A stretch of DNA of 64,000 bases from Beroe forskalii (GCA_011033025.1 WFMF01000009.1:806001-870000); one strand, 5' to 3'. Positions 22,466 to 33,297 are shown, numbered from the stretch's first letter. Numbers and translations: made by a program. The notes: generated by a model not told the origin, from the letters alone.

Positions 22466-23294
22466 ATGAGTAATACAATTACAAGCAAACCGGAATTCAA
22501 CCTAGCGACCTATAACAGAGTAGATGATGACATGAGCTCTGTTGTTAAATCTGTTATGGAACTTGGAGGTTGTGATTCTATGTCTGATTTGGACAGAAGC
22601 CATCAGCTTATGCAAGTAAGGGCGCAATTGTCCACGTTGTCAGTGAGCTTATCAGGGTGATTGACAGGAGTAGCAAGTTACTGAAAATCAATGCATGCTC
22701 TTCAATGTGATCAGATTGCCAGTCAGAAGAGGATGATGCAGACAGAAGAAAGAAGAGAGGAGAATGTTGATAATGTGATAGCAGGTAGAGCAAACTTGTT
22801 TTGTGAAGAAAGGGCCAGAAGCAGCAGCACACAGCAGAAACAGAAGGATTATGTTTCAGCAAAAGCCAACAGATGTGTGGTTGTTTTTGGACTCAGAAGA
22901 AGATGGAGATGAATATGTTATCAATAACGTTGTTTCACAATGAAGTTGCCCACCACGGAGTATCGATAGGAAGAGTTATTCGTGCCACAGGATAGAAAGA
23001 GAGATCAGACGTCGCCAGGCCAGTGTGCGAGTCTGTTTCAGTGACCGGGTGTCTGCCAACACAGTCCTGTGCAGTAAAAGGTAATCTGAAGACATCGGAG
23101 AGGTTCAAGAAAAGTTTTCATCAGTCCAGACAGAACACCAGCTGAGCGAGGAGAGGAGGAAGCTGGTTTTGGCATTGAAGGACAAGATCAACACAGAGCC
23201 TCACATGTTTCACTATTTGAAAGATGGAAAAGTTTGCAGTAGGAAACATTTACCACGTCACAAGGCTCATGGACAGTTTGACGACTCAAAGTGA
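22466..23294 (+). pseudogene. Decayed coding sequence of unknown family
   Basis: An ATG at 22466 opens a 64-codon frame that looks protein-like (MSNTITSKPEFNLATYNRVD, then DDDMSSVVKSVMELGG). At about 22614 a codon-like reading continues in another frame (GAIVHVVSELIRVIDRSS), and after a TGA it resumes as an acidic/basic patch (SDCQSEEDDADRRKKRGE). A last open piece at about 23086-23294 reads EKFSSVQTEHQLSEERRK and ends in CSRKHLPRHKAHGQFDDSK before a stop. Frame changes and stops indicate a broken gene, or several exons with introns I cannot place. I do not recognise the family. Confidence 0.35.
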
Positions 23295-23759
23295 CGTAAG
23301 CCTGAGCCTACATCACAGGACCAGGACCTGTCCTGTTAGTTGGAGCTTCAGCAAACCTTGATAACTTTGAACGATCTATTGATCTATGCTTAAAGAAGTG
23401 TAGCTAGAGGTCAGACGAAACTGTGACTATGTTGGTTTTATTATGATAAGACTGTAACTTCCTGATCCCCACGGCCCAGTGCCCATACGGAGGATCGGGA
23501 AAGCATTGACATTGTTAAGTGATATTTTACTGATCGCATTGACATTGTTAAAAAAAGAAAAAAAAAAGGACATTTTTAGGTACTCATCATCAGAAGAACT
23601 AGGTGCTATGATTAATCAATAGTCGGTTGCCTCTTCCATTTCTACCCTGAATACACTTAAAAAATCCATCCATCAAAATCCTCTCTTGTGTTACAGTACA
23701 TGATTAACTTGAAAGAACAAATTGGGTACATACATCTCATATCCATATGACAAAACATA

Positions 23760-24263
23760 GGGTATGATATGGGCAAAAAATGGGCAGTCGGGAAAAGTGG
23801 GCAGAAATAGGGAAAGCGGGCACCCCAAATTTTCACTAATAATTCTAATTTTATACGAGAGGAGGAAAAAGTGGGCACCTTGAATAGAAGAAAAAAATTC
23901 AATAAAAGAATAGATAATGTAGAGAATGCATGTTAAATTCACTGAACTTATGACCTAATGGGCAGCAACTAATGATCTGTACATAATTCACTTCCTATTT
24001 ATATCAGAAATAGCAAGCCCACTTTTCCCAAACCCCAGGTGCCCACTTTTCCCTAACATGGGGTAAAGTGGGCATACCCAATTAGAATTTTTAATTGATC
24101 ATAACTGGGTGAAAATATTGACTAAAAACTTCAAAAAATGTCCCAATAGATAGCCAAAAGGCTGAATGGAAAGAATATCTAAATTTTATAAGGATTTGAT
24201 TTTAAATCGTTATAGGCAAAAGGTTTTACTGCAAAAGTATGCCCACTTTACCCCACCATACCC
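23760..24263. mobile_element. Mariner-like MITE (TA target) with internal GTGGGCA repeats
   Basis: The ends are GGGTATGAT and the complement of GGGTATGGT, flanked by TA at 23758-23759 and 24264-24265. At least seven copies of AAAGTGGGCA/TGCCCACTTT in both orientations lie inside (for example about 23798, 23869, 24020, 24038, 24063 and 24240). A TA duplication and short TIRs fit Tc1/mariner-type miniature elements. It has no coding capacity. Confidence 0.6.
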
Positions 24264-24265
24264 TA

Positions 24266-24982
24266 GATACAGTAGCTATGCACATTCCATATACATGGGC
24301 TATTGGCTTGATGTTACCAGGGTCCAGGCATAGATCCATGGGGGTGAGCACATGTCCCCAAATGAAAGTTAAGGGGTTTGCTTTGGGTTGCCATTCAAAA
24401 AAGTTTATAAGAAAAAAAACAGTTAGTTAGAAATGGAAAGGGCTGGAAAATCTATCAATAATTCTATTTATGAATAATCTTATTTGTTAAGTTTTGATAG
24501 CGAAAGTAATCACTTATTTATATGACCATTTGAGGGTTTCTTTCAGGGTTTCAACTTCTTATGGCCATCAGTTACTATACCAGCCCCTATGAATTTGAAA
24601 AAATTTGAATCAAAGAATCCAAGTTTTATCATATCAATATCATAAAACAGAGAGGTAATTTTGGATGTTGACAAATAACTTCCACAAATAGAGCCAAAAC
24701 CCTAGAATTTTTGAAGGGTTATAGGCAATGGGCTGTGGTAAAAATTAAATTATAGGGGAAAAGGAAAGGAATTGATTTGGTTTATATTTTTACGGTATTG
24801 AAAATATTGATAAAAAATAAATTTGTTTCTCTGAAATTTCTCTATTTTCAGTTTGATAGGTAAAGGAAGGTTTTGGTCTCTGTAGCTTGGTTTCCTGTAC
24901 ACCAGGTGTTCTACTGACTACTCTTTTGTATATTATGAATTCTTCATGCACATAATATTATGGTTTGGTTAGACTTTCTCAC
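24266..24982. other. Downstream region of the MINPP1-like exon; next exon not identified
   Basis: The phosphatase exon ends in a splice donor, so this stretch on the minus strand should start the next intron. I looked here for the expected continuation (about 40-50 residues beginning with a hydrophobic-Leu-Asn-Glu motif) and could not place it with confidence. The sequence is AT-rich with no other feature. Confidence 0.4.
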
Positions 24983-26152
24983 CTGAATTCTTTTCTCATC
25001 ATTTGGGCAGGAGTATCTAATGAATGCAACATTTCCGGCAAATGGTGTTACTCTTGATGTTTTCAGCTTCCTGAGTTTATAATCCTGAGATTTGTGGGTC
25101 AGTAGCTCTTCATCCTCAAACAATTTCATTAGTGTTAAAAGAGGAAGTACTGTTTCTTCATGGGCAAACTTCAAAACTGGTGTTCTATGGTTTTGATTAT
25201 TTATCTTCTCCACTATATCTGATAATAATAAGCATGACATTTTATAGTTTGTTTTGAAGCCATAGCTATATTTATAGTATTTATCTAGATCTTTTCTAAA
25301 ATCGAGAATGCTGATATCATTGTGTGTAAATACATTACAAAATTGTGAATTGTGTGCTTGTGAAGGAGACATTGCTTCTGCAGCACATAAATAATAAAGG
25401 GATATAACATCATCTTTGGTGACATCAAAGTTTAATGCTGAACTGACTGATCTGACAACACTCTCAATATCTTCAGACTCCATAAATTGTAAACCTTCTT
25501 GTTTCCACTGCATTGATTCAATATACTTTTCATACTTAGAGCAGGAGTCAATGAACCTAAGAAGTCTGTTTTCTTCATCCTTTTGAATGACAATTCCAGC
25601 TGGCATGTACCCATTCATTTTCAAATGTAGCCTTGATTCACTTGATCCTAGTGGTCCAGTGCCTTGTAGCAGCCCATACATGTATGACATAGCACTTTGG
25701 ACTGTTCTCATTCTTGATGTTGCTTCAATGGAATAGTTTGAAACAGAAAAGAGAGGAAATAACATAGGAAATTTCTCTTTATACCGCTGAGCAATCATAT
25801 AATGTTCCATCATACCTTCTGCAACAAGTTCATAGTCATCAAAATAACTCCCACCATGCCAATCCTTGTACCAATTTAACTTCTCATTCAGAGTTATGTC
25901 CCCTGATTCAACAAGGGCTTTGAACTTTGACAAAAATGTTCTGATTTTACCAGCAGTTGATGCCCCAAAATTCCTGCTGCCATGTCTTAATATTGAATAA
26001 ATAAATTCTGGTCTGCATGTTCCCTGATCATTGGTAAGATATGCAATAGTTCTCACATCTCCTCTAGTAGCCTCATATGCAGTCTTCGATGAAAGTTCTG
26101 GTAAAGCAAGGAAACAATCCAAAAATATGATAAACCAAACATGATTGATCAT
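24983..26152 (-). CDS. MINPP1: Multiple inositol polyphosphate phosphatase-like histidine acid phosphatase (large exon)
   Basis: The long minus-strand frame encodes a histidine phosphatase clade-2 enzyme that removes phosphates from inositol polyphosphates in the secretory pathway. I start at the ATG at 26152 (the frame runs on to a TTG at 26161). It gives a signal peptide (INHVWFIIFLDCFLALPELS). The catalytic RHG motif is at about residues 55-60 (ILRHGSRNF), with the family's NWYKDW segment near residue 93 and FIDSCSKYEKY near 205. The proton-donor region is LKFAHEETVLPLLTLM. Two key places differ from the usual family: the residue after RHGxRx is Phe, not Pro, and HAE is HEE. The exon closes at CAG|GTGAGA (24982), so the stop after 24983 is intronic and about 50 C-terminal residues must lie in another exon. 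A good acceptor (TTTTTAG) at 26169-26175 suggests a 5' non-coding exon. Confidence 0.85.
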
Positions 26153-26433
26153 TTGGTCCAATGAATTCCTAAAAATATCATATAATAATAATAATAATTT
26201 TTCTTTATAATTTTAATGTAATATAAGCTCTCACAATTTAAAAAACCCATAAGCTGAGGTAGGTATTAGGTATTGGACTGATGATGCATGTAAACCACTC
26301 ATCTTAGTGTGACTCACTTCTATCCTACTGCTTTCCACATTCCCCTAACCAGAGACATTGAAGCAGCAAGAAGCTACATCATGCCCATGTAAAATAAGGG
26401 ATCTGGTTAGAGCAACTCTCCACATTGCATTAC

Positions 26434-26672
26434 CTAAAGAGATGTTCAAGTATGGAGTTGGAGAAAAGTCTTCCAAATTGATGTCCTGAAGAGAGTTCTC
26501 TCTGTGAACATTTCTCAAGATGGAGTATTGGATCAGGATGCTCGCCACTCTCATTTGTATAAATGTGCAATGTAAAAGGTCACAAATAGATCCAGATTCA
26601 TCCACCAGTTCTCTACTCATCTTCACTAAGTGTGTTAATTTCATCTCGAAGGATTTACTTCTATTCCAAAAG
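26434..26672 (-). CDS. Candidate internal exon, unknown protein
   Basis: On the minus strand an acceptor (TATATACAG, then CTTTTGG at 26672) opens a frame that stays clear to a possible donor TTTAG|GTAATG at 26433, with about 79 codons. The peptide includes MKLTHLVKMSRELVDESGSI and SLQDINLEDFSPTPYLNISL and has balanced, protein-like composition. If the donor is not used the frame runs on to a stop at 26345. Its phase does not join in frame with the phosphatase exon 265 bp downstream. I recognise no family; it could be an exon of another gene, or retroelement-derived. Confidence 0.3.
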
Positions 26673-27171
26673 CTGTATATAATAATAATATAATGGTTTT
26701 ACAATGATGTAACACAAATGGGTCTGCAAATATTGAAACTAACAAACTTCATCATTCAATTCCACACCTTATAACCAAGGTGTCCAAATAAGAAAAGTTC
26801 AGTGACTAGTTACTTCATTCATAAAGTGATGCACCTCACAAGGTGCTCAAAATCAAAATGGCCAATCAAAGGATCATTCGGGGTTTGCAACCAAGTAATC
26901 AAGCCAGTGACAGTTAAGGAAGTGTAATTCATGCTTTGCTGCAATGGGCAGCTCCTCATTCACCCCTCCCACACAGTGTGCTCAACTGAGTAAACGGTCA
27001 GGCTGCATACCCATAAGTGTGCAGATTGCTCAATTGAAAAAGGCCTCGATAAAGATGCACAAAATTGTGTGCTTTTGATGGAACTTACTGCTATGTGTGC
27101 TTATCAGTCGATAGCAGAGGTAGTAAATAGGGTAGTAGATAGGGTTGTTAAAACCCCAAAATAATGCTTTT
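26673..27171. other. Repeat-like spacer, no gene
   Basis: The part at 26775-26870 resembles 33395-33515 (shared CCAAGGTGTCCAAA and surrounding words), so both may be ends of one dispersed repeat. Repeated GGTAGTAAATAGGGTAGTAG words occur near 27118-27150. Confidence 0.4.
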
Positions 27172-27979
27172 TAATAATAATAATAATAAATTGAATTTTA
27201 TGAACACTGCTTATAAGGCATGCTTATACTCAGCAGTGTTAAACCAAACAGAAACCAAAGATAATGAAATGAGCTAATAATTTAACAACAAAAATTAGTG
27301 CCTTTCATAAAATCAAAAATGGGTCATAGCTTAAAGATAAAACATGAGCCAAAATTATTAATAAAAATCTACAAAGTGATAACATGCTATGAAAGCACAT
27401 ACGGCAAAGAAGATCATTTTGTCATTTTCATAGTATCTGATATAGAAAGATTAAACAGATGTGTTTTCAAAAGTTTTTTGAATGAGTCAGTGTTTGGGGC
27501 TGTGGTGATATGATTAGGCAGATTATTGAATACTTTTGGACCAATGAATGATAGGGATCTTTGACCTTGCCTTGTGTTCATAATTGGAGTCAATAGTCGT
27601 GGAACATAGCCTTGATAAGAGTAGGTGAACATGTCCTGAATATAAACTGGTGCCTGTCCATTAACAGCTTTGTAGGATAGAAGTGCAATTTTGAATACTA
27701 TACGCTTTTTGATCTGCAGCCAATGAAGATTATAGAAGTCATTTTCAACATGATCATACTTGTATTTGCCAGTTACTAATTTAGCAGCTGAGTTTTGAAT
27801 TATTTGTAACTGATTGAGAAGCCTTTCAGCAATGCCATAATACAAACAATTACAATAGTCTAAGCAGGAAACGACCATACTGTTAACAACTGATTTCATT
27901 TGGTCCTTACTGAGCAGGAATCGAACTTTGCAAAGGTTCCGGATAGTATGGAATGAGTTCTTTTTCAGAGTAGTGATTT
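27172..27979 (-). mobile_element. 3' part of a 5'-truncated L2/CR1-like LINE (piece 1 of 3)
   Basis: The minus strand encodes the C-terminal part of a non-LTR reverse transcriptase: KVRFLLSKDQMKSVVNSMVV, then SCLDYCNCLYYG, HWLQIKKRIVFKIALLSYKA and NGQAPVYIQDMF, ending in TMKMTK. This block follows the RT palm in L2/CR1-type elements. The element ends at a short (AAT)n tail at 27172-27190, typical of that group in place of poly(A). A close relative is at 51317-52988. The reading continues at 30304 and 32774 after two insertions. It has no intact start of its own. Confidence 0.85.
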
Positions 27980-30290
27980 TATATGCAATCACGCAGTTTG
28001 TTAGACTACCACATCGTTACCACTCTCTCTGCAATCACGTACTTTGGTAGACTACCACATCAAAAGTATACTTTGTTTGTACTATTTCGGATATCCTTTT
28101 AGGGTGGTATCAAAAACAACAAAGTCGACATTTAAAAAAAAGATACATAAGCATATGAAGATTATTGATGAATTGATTTTTCGTTACGGAAGGAATTTGC
28201 TGGGAAATTTTGATTTTGTGGGAAATTTTTGAGCGAAAAGTTAAATATGTCATGTGGCCGGATTATCAATGAAGATTTCTATATCCCTAACTCATTGTTT
28301 TCTAATATTGGTCAAAAACAGTGCTTCAGTGAAAAAAAAGAAAAATTTCGTTACGGAAGGATTGGGCGATTGACAGAAAATGGAATTTTCAGTTCAATGA
28401 TGATTTGATCCAAAATAATAACCTCACATGGCTGGCTCTTCCATATATTATAGATCATTATCATTAGACTTGTTCATGAGCAGGAATTAATATAAAGTGA
28501 AAAGAATGTTCATAATTGTCAATTAGAAATTGCTAATTGACGTTGGAAGGAATTGTTACGGAAGGAAAAAAATCTAAAAATCAAATATTTTCTCTGAAGG
28601 ATGATTGTAAAATATATTTTGTACAATCGATAGATATGATCTCTTTAAAGCTCCCAGGAAATTTTCTTGGAGAATAGTCATGAGATTACTGAAATATGGC
28701 AAACCAAAAATTTGTTCTGGAAGGAAAATCCTTCCGTAACATGATACGGAAGGAAATTCGCCCAAAACCACCCAAAAACGTTACGGAGGGAAATTTTCAC
28801 CTGAGCATATTTTCACAATTTAGGCTGGTGAGACTCCAGTAATCTGCAAAGCAAATCGTCATTTCATCCTAGGGGAAGTTTTGTAATCCAAATTTTAAAA
28901 AATTCAAAGACTTTCTTGTTTTTCAACTTTTCCACCTATTTTCCGTTACGGAAGGAAGGAATGTTCTGGAAGGAAAATTAGAAATTGTTCATATTTCAAC
29001 CTGCTACAATATTTTTATTGTTTTGAACACCTATCTTAGAATTAAACTCACTTAATAATGAATCTAAGAAGAATTTTCACTCTCCACCTTTGCTTTCCGA
29101 AATTGACATTTTGAAAGATCGGATTCCTTCCGTAACGTTCACGGAAATTTCAAATTCTCATTTTTGAAGTGGTATATCTCAGGGATTGAGGCACCACTGC
29201 TTTGAAAAATGTGTTTTCAGTATGACCCAACCATCTAAGAAATGGTTGTCGCCAGAAAAACTGGAATTGAAACGATTTTAAAAATTGATCTCTGGGAATA
29301 TTTCGTCAATAATCTTCATATATTCTCTGCTTTTTGGGCCACTTCAATGTTCTATTAAGGGTATCTCATAAGTTTGGTTGACTACCATATATCGTCGTCT
29401 AACACATGTGCAATGAGAAGGCTATGATTGACTTTTTTATTGATGAGTACTGCTTTAATAAATTTGTTTAAGATTTCACATCACACCCTGACTCCTAATA
29501 GAACTTTAGGATGACAGCAGAATTAGGACCAGACGGTCATTCTCTAAAGATTCTTCATCCCTAGAGTCATTTTAAGATCTCAGGAAACTCTGATCTCCCC
29601 ATCCTGCCATGATGCCTTCATGATGACCGTCATGATGCCATTATGGCCTCCTTAAGGGTTATATCTTTTGTTCTTACTAACCTACAGGGCAGGCATTACA
29701 ATCTCTGGAGTAGAAAACACTGTTGCAGTCTTCTACCTAGTTGTGTGCATTGTTTCCAGAGTATCGCCACAATACTTGCTCAATGATCTCTTATCTCCGA
29801 CGATAAATAACTTTCATTGCCAAAAGTAACCAATCATATACTCACCCCACAGATACTAGATGATATGCAGCTTCATGTGAACCAGTAACCACCGATAACG
29901 GCTCACCAATACTATCACAAACATCAAAATAAATCCTGAATCAAATTATCTCCCGAAAACTGCTATAATCCACTATTATAACAAGGAATACAAAACATTC
30001 AATAAACAGTATCACAGATAGTTCCTGCACGACCTAACCTGGTGATTTAGCACCCAGAGTTAGAGGACAGGCTTTTCAGCCACACTTACCAAGGGATCAA
30101 GGTAGTCAATCTTCGGAGGGGCGCCCCCGCTCAATTGGTACCCGTCCAGTATCATCACCTGGTGCCCGGTAAGGGGCTCGAGTGCAGCCAGGTGGGTTCC
30201 AGTCGAGCTCTCCGTGCTGGAGAGCTGCCATCACCCCCGCAAGGGGAGGGGGTGGTCAGTGAATATTGCCCGAAAAAAAAAAAAAAAAAA
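27980..30290 (+). mobile_element. Poly(A)-tailed insertion with 13-bp target duplication, splitting the LINE
   Basis: AGAGTAGTGATTT occurs at 27967-27979 and again at 30291-30303, directly after an A-run of about 18 (30273-30290). The LINE resumes in register beyond it. A variable-length TSD and a poly(A) tail indicate LINE-mediated insertion of a plus-strand transcript. The 2.3 kb has no open frame of note. Its left end repeats TTGTTAGACTACCACAT and TTGGTAGACTACCACAT. The middle (28180-29130) contains at least eight copies of TTACGGAAGGA in both orientations. The last 174 bp look like a SINE. Either the SINE inserted with a 5' transduced flank, or a second element later landed at its 5' end. 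Confidence 0.65.
30117..30290 (+). mobile_element. tRNA-like SINE candidate forming the 3' end of the insertion
   Basis: A GC-rich block of about 155 bp precedes the A-tail. GCTCAATTGGTA at 30129-30140 resembles a Pol III A box, and GGTTCCAGTCG near 30196 resembles a B box, about 55 bp apart. It ends in GAATATTGCCCG followed by A18. The box matches are imperfect, so a tRNA-derived SINE is an inference. Confidence 0.5.
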
Positions 30291-30303
30291 AGAGTAGTGA
30301 TTT

Positions 30304-30359
30304 GTCTCTCGAATGTCAATCTTTGATCCATTTGTATGCCAAGATTTTTCACAACTGAC
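30304..30359 (-). mobile_element. L2/CR1-like LINE, piece 2 of 3
   Basis: A short continuation of the RT reading (VVKNLGIQMDQRLTFERQ in the minus strand) lies between the poly(A) insertion and the Mutator-like element. The related copy at 52100-52220 has the same words contiguous, which proves both interruptions are insertions. Confidence 0.8.
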
Positions 30360-30861
30360 GGCATAATCCACGATTTTTGCAAGTACACCTGAATTCGCCG
30401 CAAATTCGCCGCGAATTCAAGTGAATTCAGGTGAATTCAGGTGAATTCGCGGCGGAGTTCGCCAAAAATTTTTTGGCGGACTCGCCGGATCTGCCGGAGT
30501 CCGCCGCGAACTCCGGCGAATTCACTTGAATTCACCTGAATTCGCCGCGAATACACGCGTATTCGGTGTACTAGTTCGCCAATTTTCCAGTTCACCCAGG
30601 TGAACTGCCAGTTCGCATGAATTTGCGGCGAACTAGTTCGCCTGAATTCAGATGCCGGAGTCCGCCTGAGTTCGCCGGAGTCCGCCTGAGTTCGCCGGAG
30701 GAAACTTGCCCAAAAGCCCAAATCAGTACGAATTTAACAAATTAGCGATCGGCGATGAAGGAAAATTGCGTTATTGCAATTGCAAAGGCTCTTCTTTTAC
30801 AGGTGTTTTGGTCGGCACTTTGCTCTAACCAGATCCCGATTGCAAAGTCAACATGGGGAAC

Positions 30862-30990
30862 GGACTCTAGGTCGGGGGACTCTAGGTCGGGGGACTCTAG
30901 GTCGGGGGACTCTGGGTCGGCAGTGGCACACCAGGGTGGACTCTGGGTCGGGAGATCCCCACAGGGTGGACTCTAGGTCGGGAGCCTCTT
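30862..30990. repeat. 16-17-bp repeat (GACTCTAGGTCGGGG)
   Basis: Four contiguous units of GACTCTAGGTCGGGG(G) are followed by looser copies separated by CACAGGGTG words. It lies inside the Mutator-like element; the overlapping open frames simply translate the repeat. Confidence 0.8.
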
Positions 30991-31335
30991 CACTTTATAT
31001 AAACTACCTAAAGCCGGGATCGATTTATACCGAGAATCTCTCGGTTAATCCAGATAACAGAGCCCGTATGGAGGGTACAATCATGCGATCCGATGTATCA
31101 TTGTGAAGACACTGGGGGGCTCACGATACACGGTGTCAGCATGTGATCCGCCACATCACAATTTACACTATCCCATACCGCTTGTTGGCTCATGTCATCG
31201 GAGGGGATACGTGATACGGGACGTTCATGCGAGCCCAACCCCATGCTAATTCGTCAGGATATCGTCCCACTTAGGTAAGTGTAACGAGGTCTCATGAAGT
31301 CTGCAAACCCTTGACACGACAGATGGGAGACAAGC

Positions 31336-31710
31336 TTGGAGGTGGATCAAGCGGAGCTGGCAGCTGCTAGTGTCCTGAACCTCATACCCACTCTGCAGAC
31401 ACCCTCCCTGCAGACTGCCGGACCCTCAGACAAGCTGATATGCTCCTCTACAACAACGCCTCGGGTGATCATCCGGGCTACCAGTGACAAACTCACGATC
31501 ATAGCAGAAAGCTCCTGCTGGTTCCTCGATGGAACCTTCAAGTCCTAACCCCAGATCCTTGTCATCCATGCAGAGCTCTCATCCCTCACAGAAGATAGAT
31601 CCTGGTGCCTCCCCACGGTCTGCATTCTCCTCACCCACAAGGACTTAGACATTTACGCCTATATGCGCCGATACTGGTTTTTGTCCTCAGCGAATCAGCG
31701 ATGTCCTTAG
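31336..31710 (+). pseudogene. MULE-type transposase fragment with an in-frame stop
   Basis: From the ATG the frame reads into ESSCWFLDGTFKS, meets TAA at 31546-31548, and continues in the same frame as PQILVIHAELSS...SWCLPTVCILLTHKDLD followed by IYAYMRRYWF to TAG at 31708-31710. The DGTFK motif carries the first catalytic aspartate region of MULE transposases. The following LPTVxxLLTxKDxxTY-type pattern is the usual next block, with hydrophobic strand and lysine/aspartate. The stop falls where the family normally has Cys-Pro. Only the N-terminal part of the catalytic domain remains, so the element cannot be autonomous. Confidence 0.72.
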
Positions 31711-31798
31711 TCGTCAGGGGGTCAGGCAACACCTGACAATGACGTCACAGATCTTGATGTCCATTTTTCTAGTGTCCTAATCAAAACCCTAACCCTAA

Positions 31799-32295
31799 GG
31801 GAGCCGTCACATATTATGTCATCACTTTTTTGCCCATTTTCAACCCCTCCCCTGTCTGTCATCACTTGTCATCATTGGCTGACCCCCTCCCCCATGATGA
31901 CGTCAGCATTGACCAAACCCCCCTCCTTTTTCAAAACAAATTTTGACTATTTCGAATCAAAACAACCGACATGAAATATCAACTACGTACGTGTGGTGTG
32001 ATTCATATCGTTAAATTACTTAAAAATAAAAATAAAAATGGTTCTAATTGTCATAGACGAACATCCAGTTAGTTTGGAAATATAGATATCATATCAAAGA
32101 AATGAAATGGGTACATCAAAACAAAATATTGTGAACGAAAAAGTTTGGATATCGTATTTTCGAATTTAGAAAATTCAATATTTTCGCTGACGTCGGCAAA
32201 CCTTAAACCCCCTCCCTCCCCCCTGTCATCACCTGTCAGCATTTGAAAACCCCTCCCTCCCGTCGAGAGTGATGACGTAATATGTGACGGCTCCC
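31799..32295. mobile_element. Harbinger-like MITE nested in the Mutator-like element
   Basis: The ends are GGGAGCCGTCACATATTA and its near complement, with a TAA duplication at 31796-31798 and 32296-32298. A TAA 3-bp TSD and TIRs starting GGG fit PIF/Harbinger. The interior repeats TGTCATCA/TGATGACG words and CCCCTCC tracts. It belongs to the same family as 40770-41211. Confidence 0.75.
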
Positions 32296-32773
32296 TAAGG
32301 TTCTTTGGATCCATGACGACACGCATATATTGGTAGACATTGTGAATTGCATCTTAGTCTCACATAAAGCGTGCCAGACGTGACAAAGTTCCTTCAAAGT
32401 TCAGGTGAATTCGCCGCGAACTGAGTTCACCTGAGTTCGCCCAAGTTCGCCAAGTTCACCTGAGTTCGCCGCGAATTCGCGGCGGACATCAGTTCGCCGC
32501 GAATTCGCGGCGAACTTGTTCGCCTGCGAACTGGAAAATTGGCGAACTAGTACACCGAATACGCGTGTATTCGCGGCGAATTCAGGTGAATTCAGGTGAA
32601 TTCGCCAGAGTCCGCGGCGAACTCCGGCGGACTCCGGCGGAGTCCGCCAAAAATTTTTTTTGGCGAACTCCGCCGCGAATTCACCTGAATTCACCTGAAT
32701 TCACTTGAATTCGCGGCGAATTCGCGGCGAATTCAGGTGTACTTGCAAAAATCGTGGATTATGCCCAACTGAC

Positions 32774-33297
32774 TGGAATCTGATTGTTGTGCCACTAAGT
32801 AGATTCACCCCATTGATAACGGTTTGTTGTAGGATTCTACTGGAGCCAAATAATATGATTTGAGTTTTCGGTTCATTGAGCTGAAGGTAATACTTGGACA
32901 TCCACTTCCTTATGACATCAAAGCAGTCATTGATCTGATTTGTCAAAACATCAACCTGCTCAGAAGATGGGAATTTTTTAGCAACCTGGTGGTCATCTGC
33001 ATATCCAAATATTTTGAAGCCCAGTCTTTGCACACACATGTAGATAGATCTGATATAAATATTGAAAAGAACTGGACCCAAAACTGATCCCTGAGGAACC
33101 TCAAATTTGATTGTGATGGTTTCTGATGTTACAGTACCAAGTCTTATCCTCTGTGAGCGACCTTTGAGGAAGCTTGTGAACCATGCCAAAGCAGTTCCCC
33201 TGATACCAATCTCATACTTCAGGATTTTTAATAGCAATGAGTGATCAACTGTATCAAATGCTGCACTGAGGTCTAAAAGCATAACAATTGTTGCAGT
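32774..33297 (-). mobile_element. L2/CR1-like LINE, piece 3 of 3 (RT palm)
   Basis: The minus strand encodes RT palm motifs in order: VMLLDLSAAFDTVDHSLLL (motif A), the LKGRSQRIRLG segment, VPQGSVLGPVLF (motif B region), FGYADD with the catalytic aspartate pair, and NEPKTQIILFG. Homology with the copy at 51317-52988 stops near 33297, so the element was truncated at its 5' end there during insertion. Confidence 0.85.

Larger units (their letters stand above)
30360..32765. mobile_element. Mutator-like element (MULE) with long TIRs and an 8-bp TSD
   Basis: The LINE is interrupted by an element whose ends read GGCATAATCCACGATTTTTG on both strands. The exact 8-bp duplication CAACTGAC is at 30352-30359 and 32766-32773. 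The inverted termini extend about 350 bp (30360-30715 and about 32400-32765) and are built of GAATTCGCCGCG, GAATTCAGGT and related palindromic words. Long TIRs with 8-9-bp TSDs are the hallmark of Mutator-like elements, and a broken MULE-type transposase fragment lies inside. The interior also carries a 16-17-bp repeat and a Harbinger-like MITE. Confidence 0.82.

Noticed and set aside
26434-26672. Joining this candidate exon directly to the phosphatase exon
   Set aside because: The splice phase gives an immediate stop after joining to the acceptor at 26169, so they are not simply consecutive exons.
30117-30290. Possible functional tRNA gene
   Set aside because: Box matches are imperfect, no cloverleaf can be drawn with confidence, and the A-tail plus TSD indicate a SINE.
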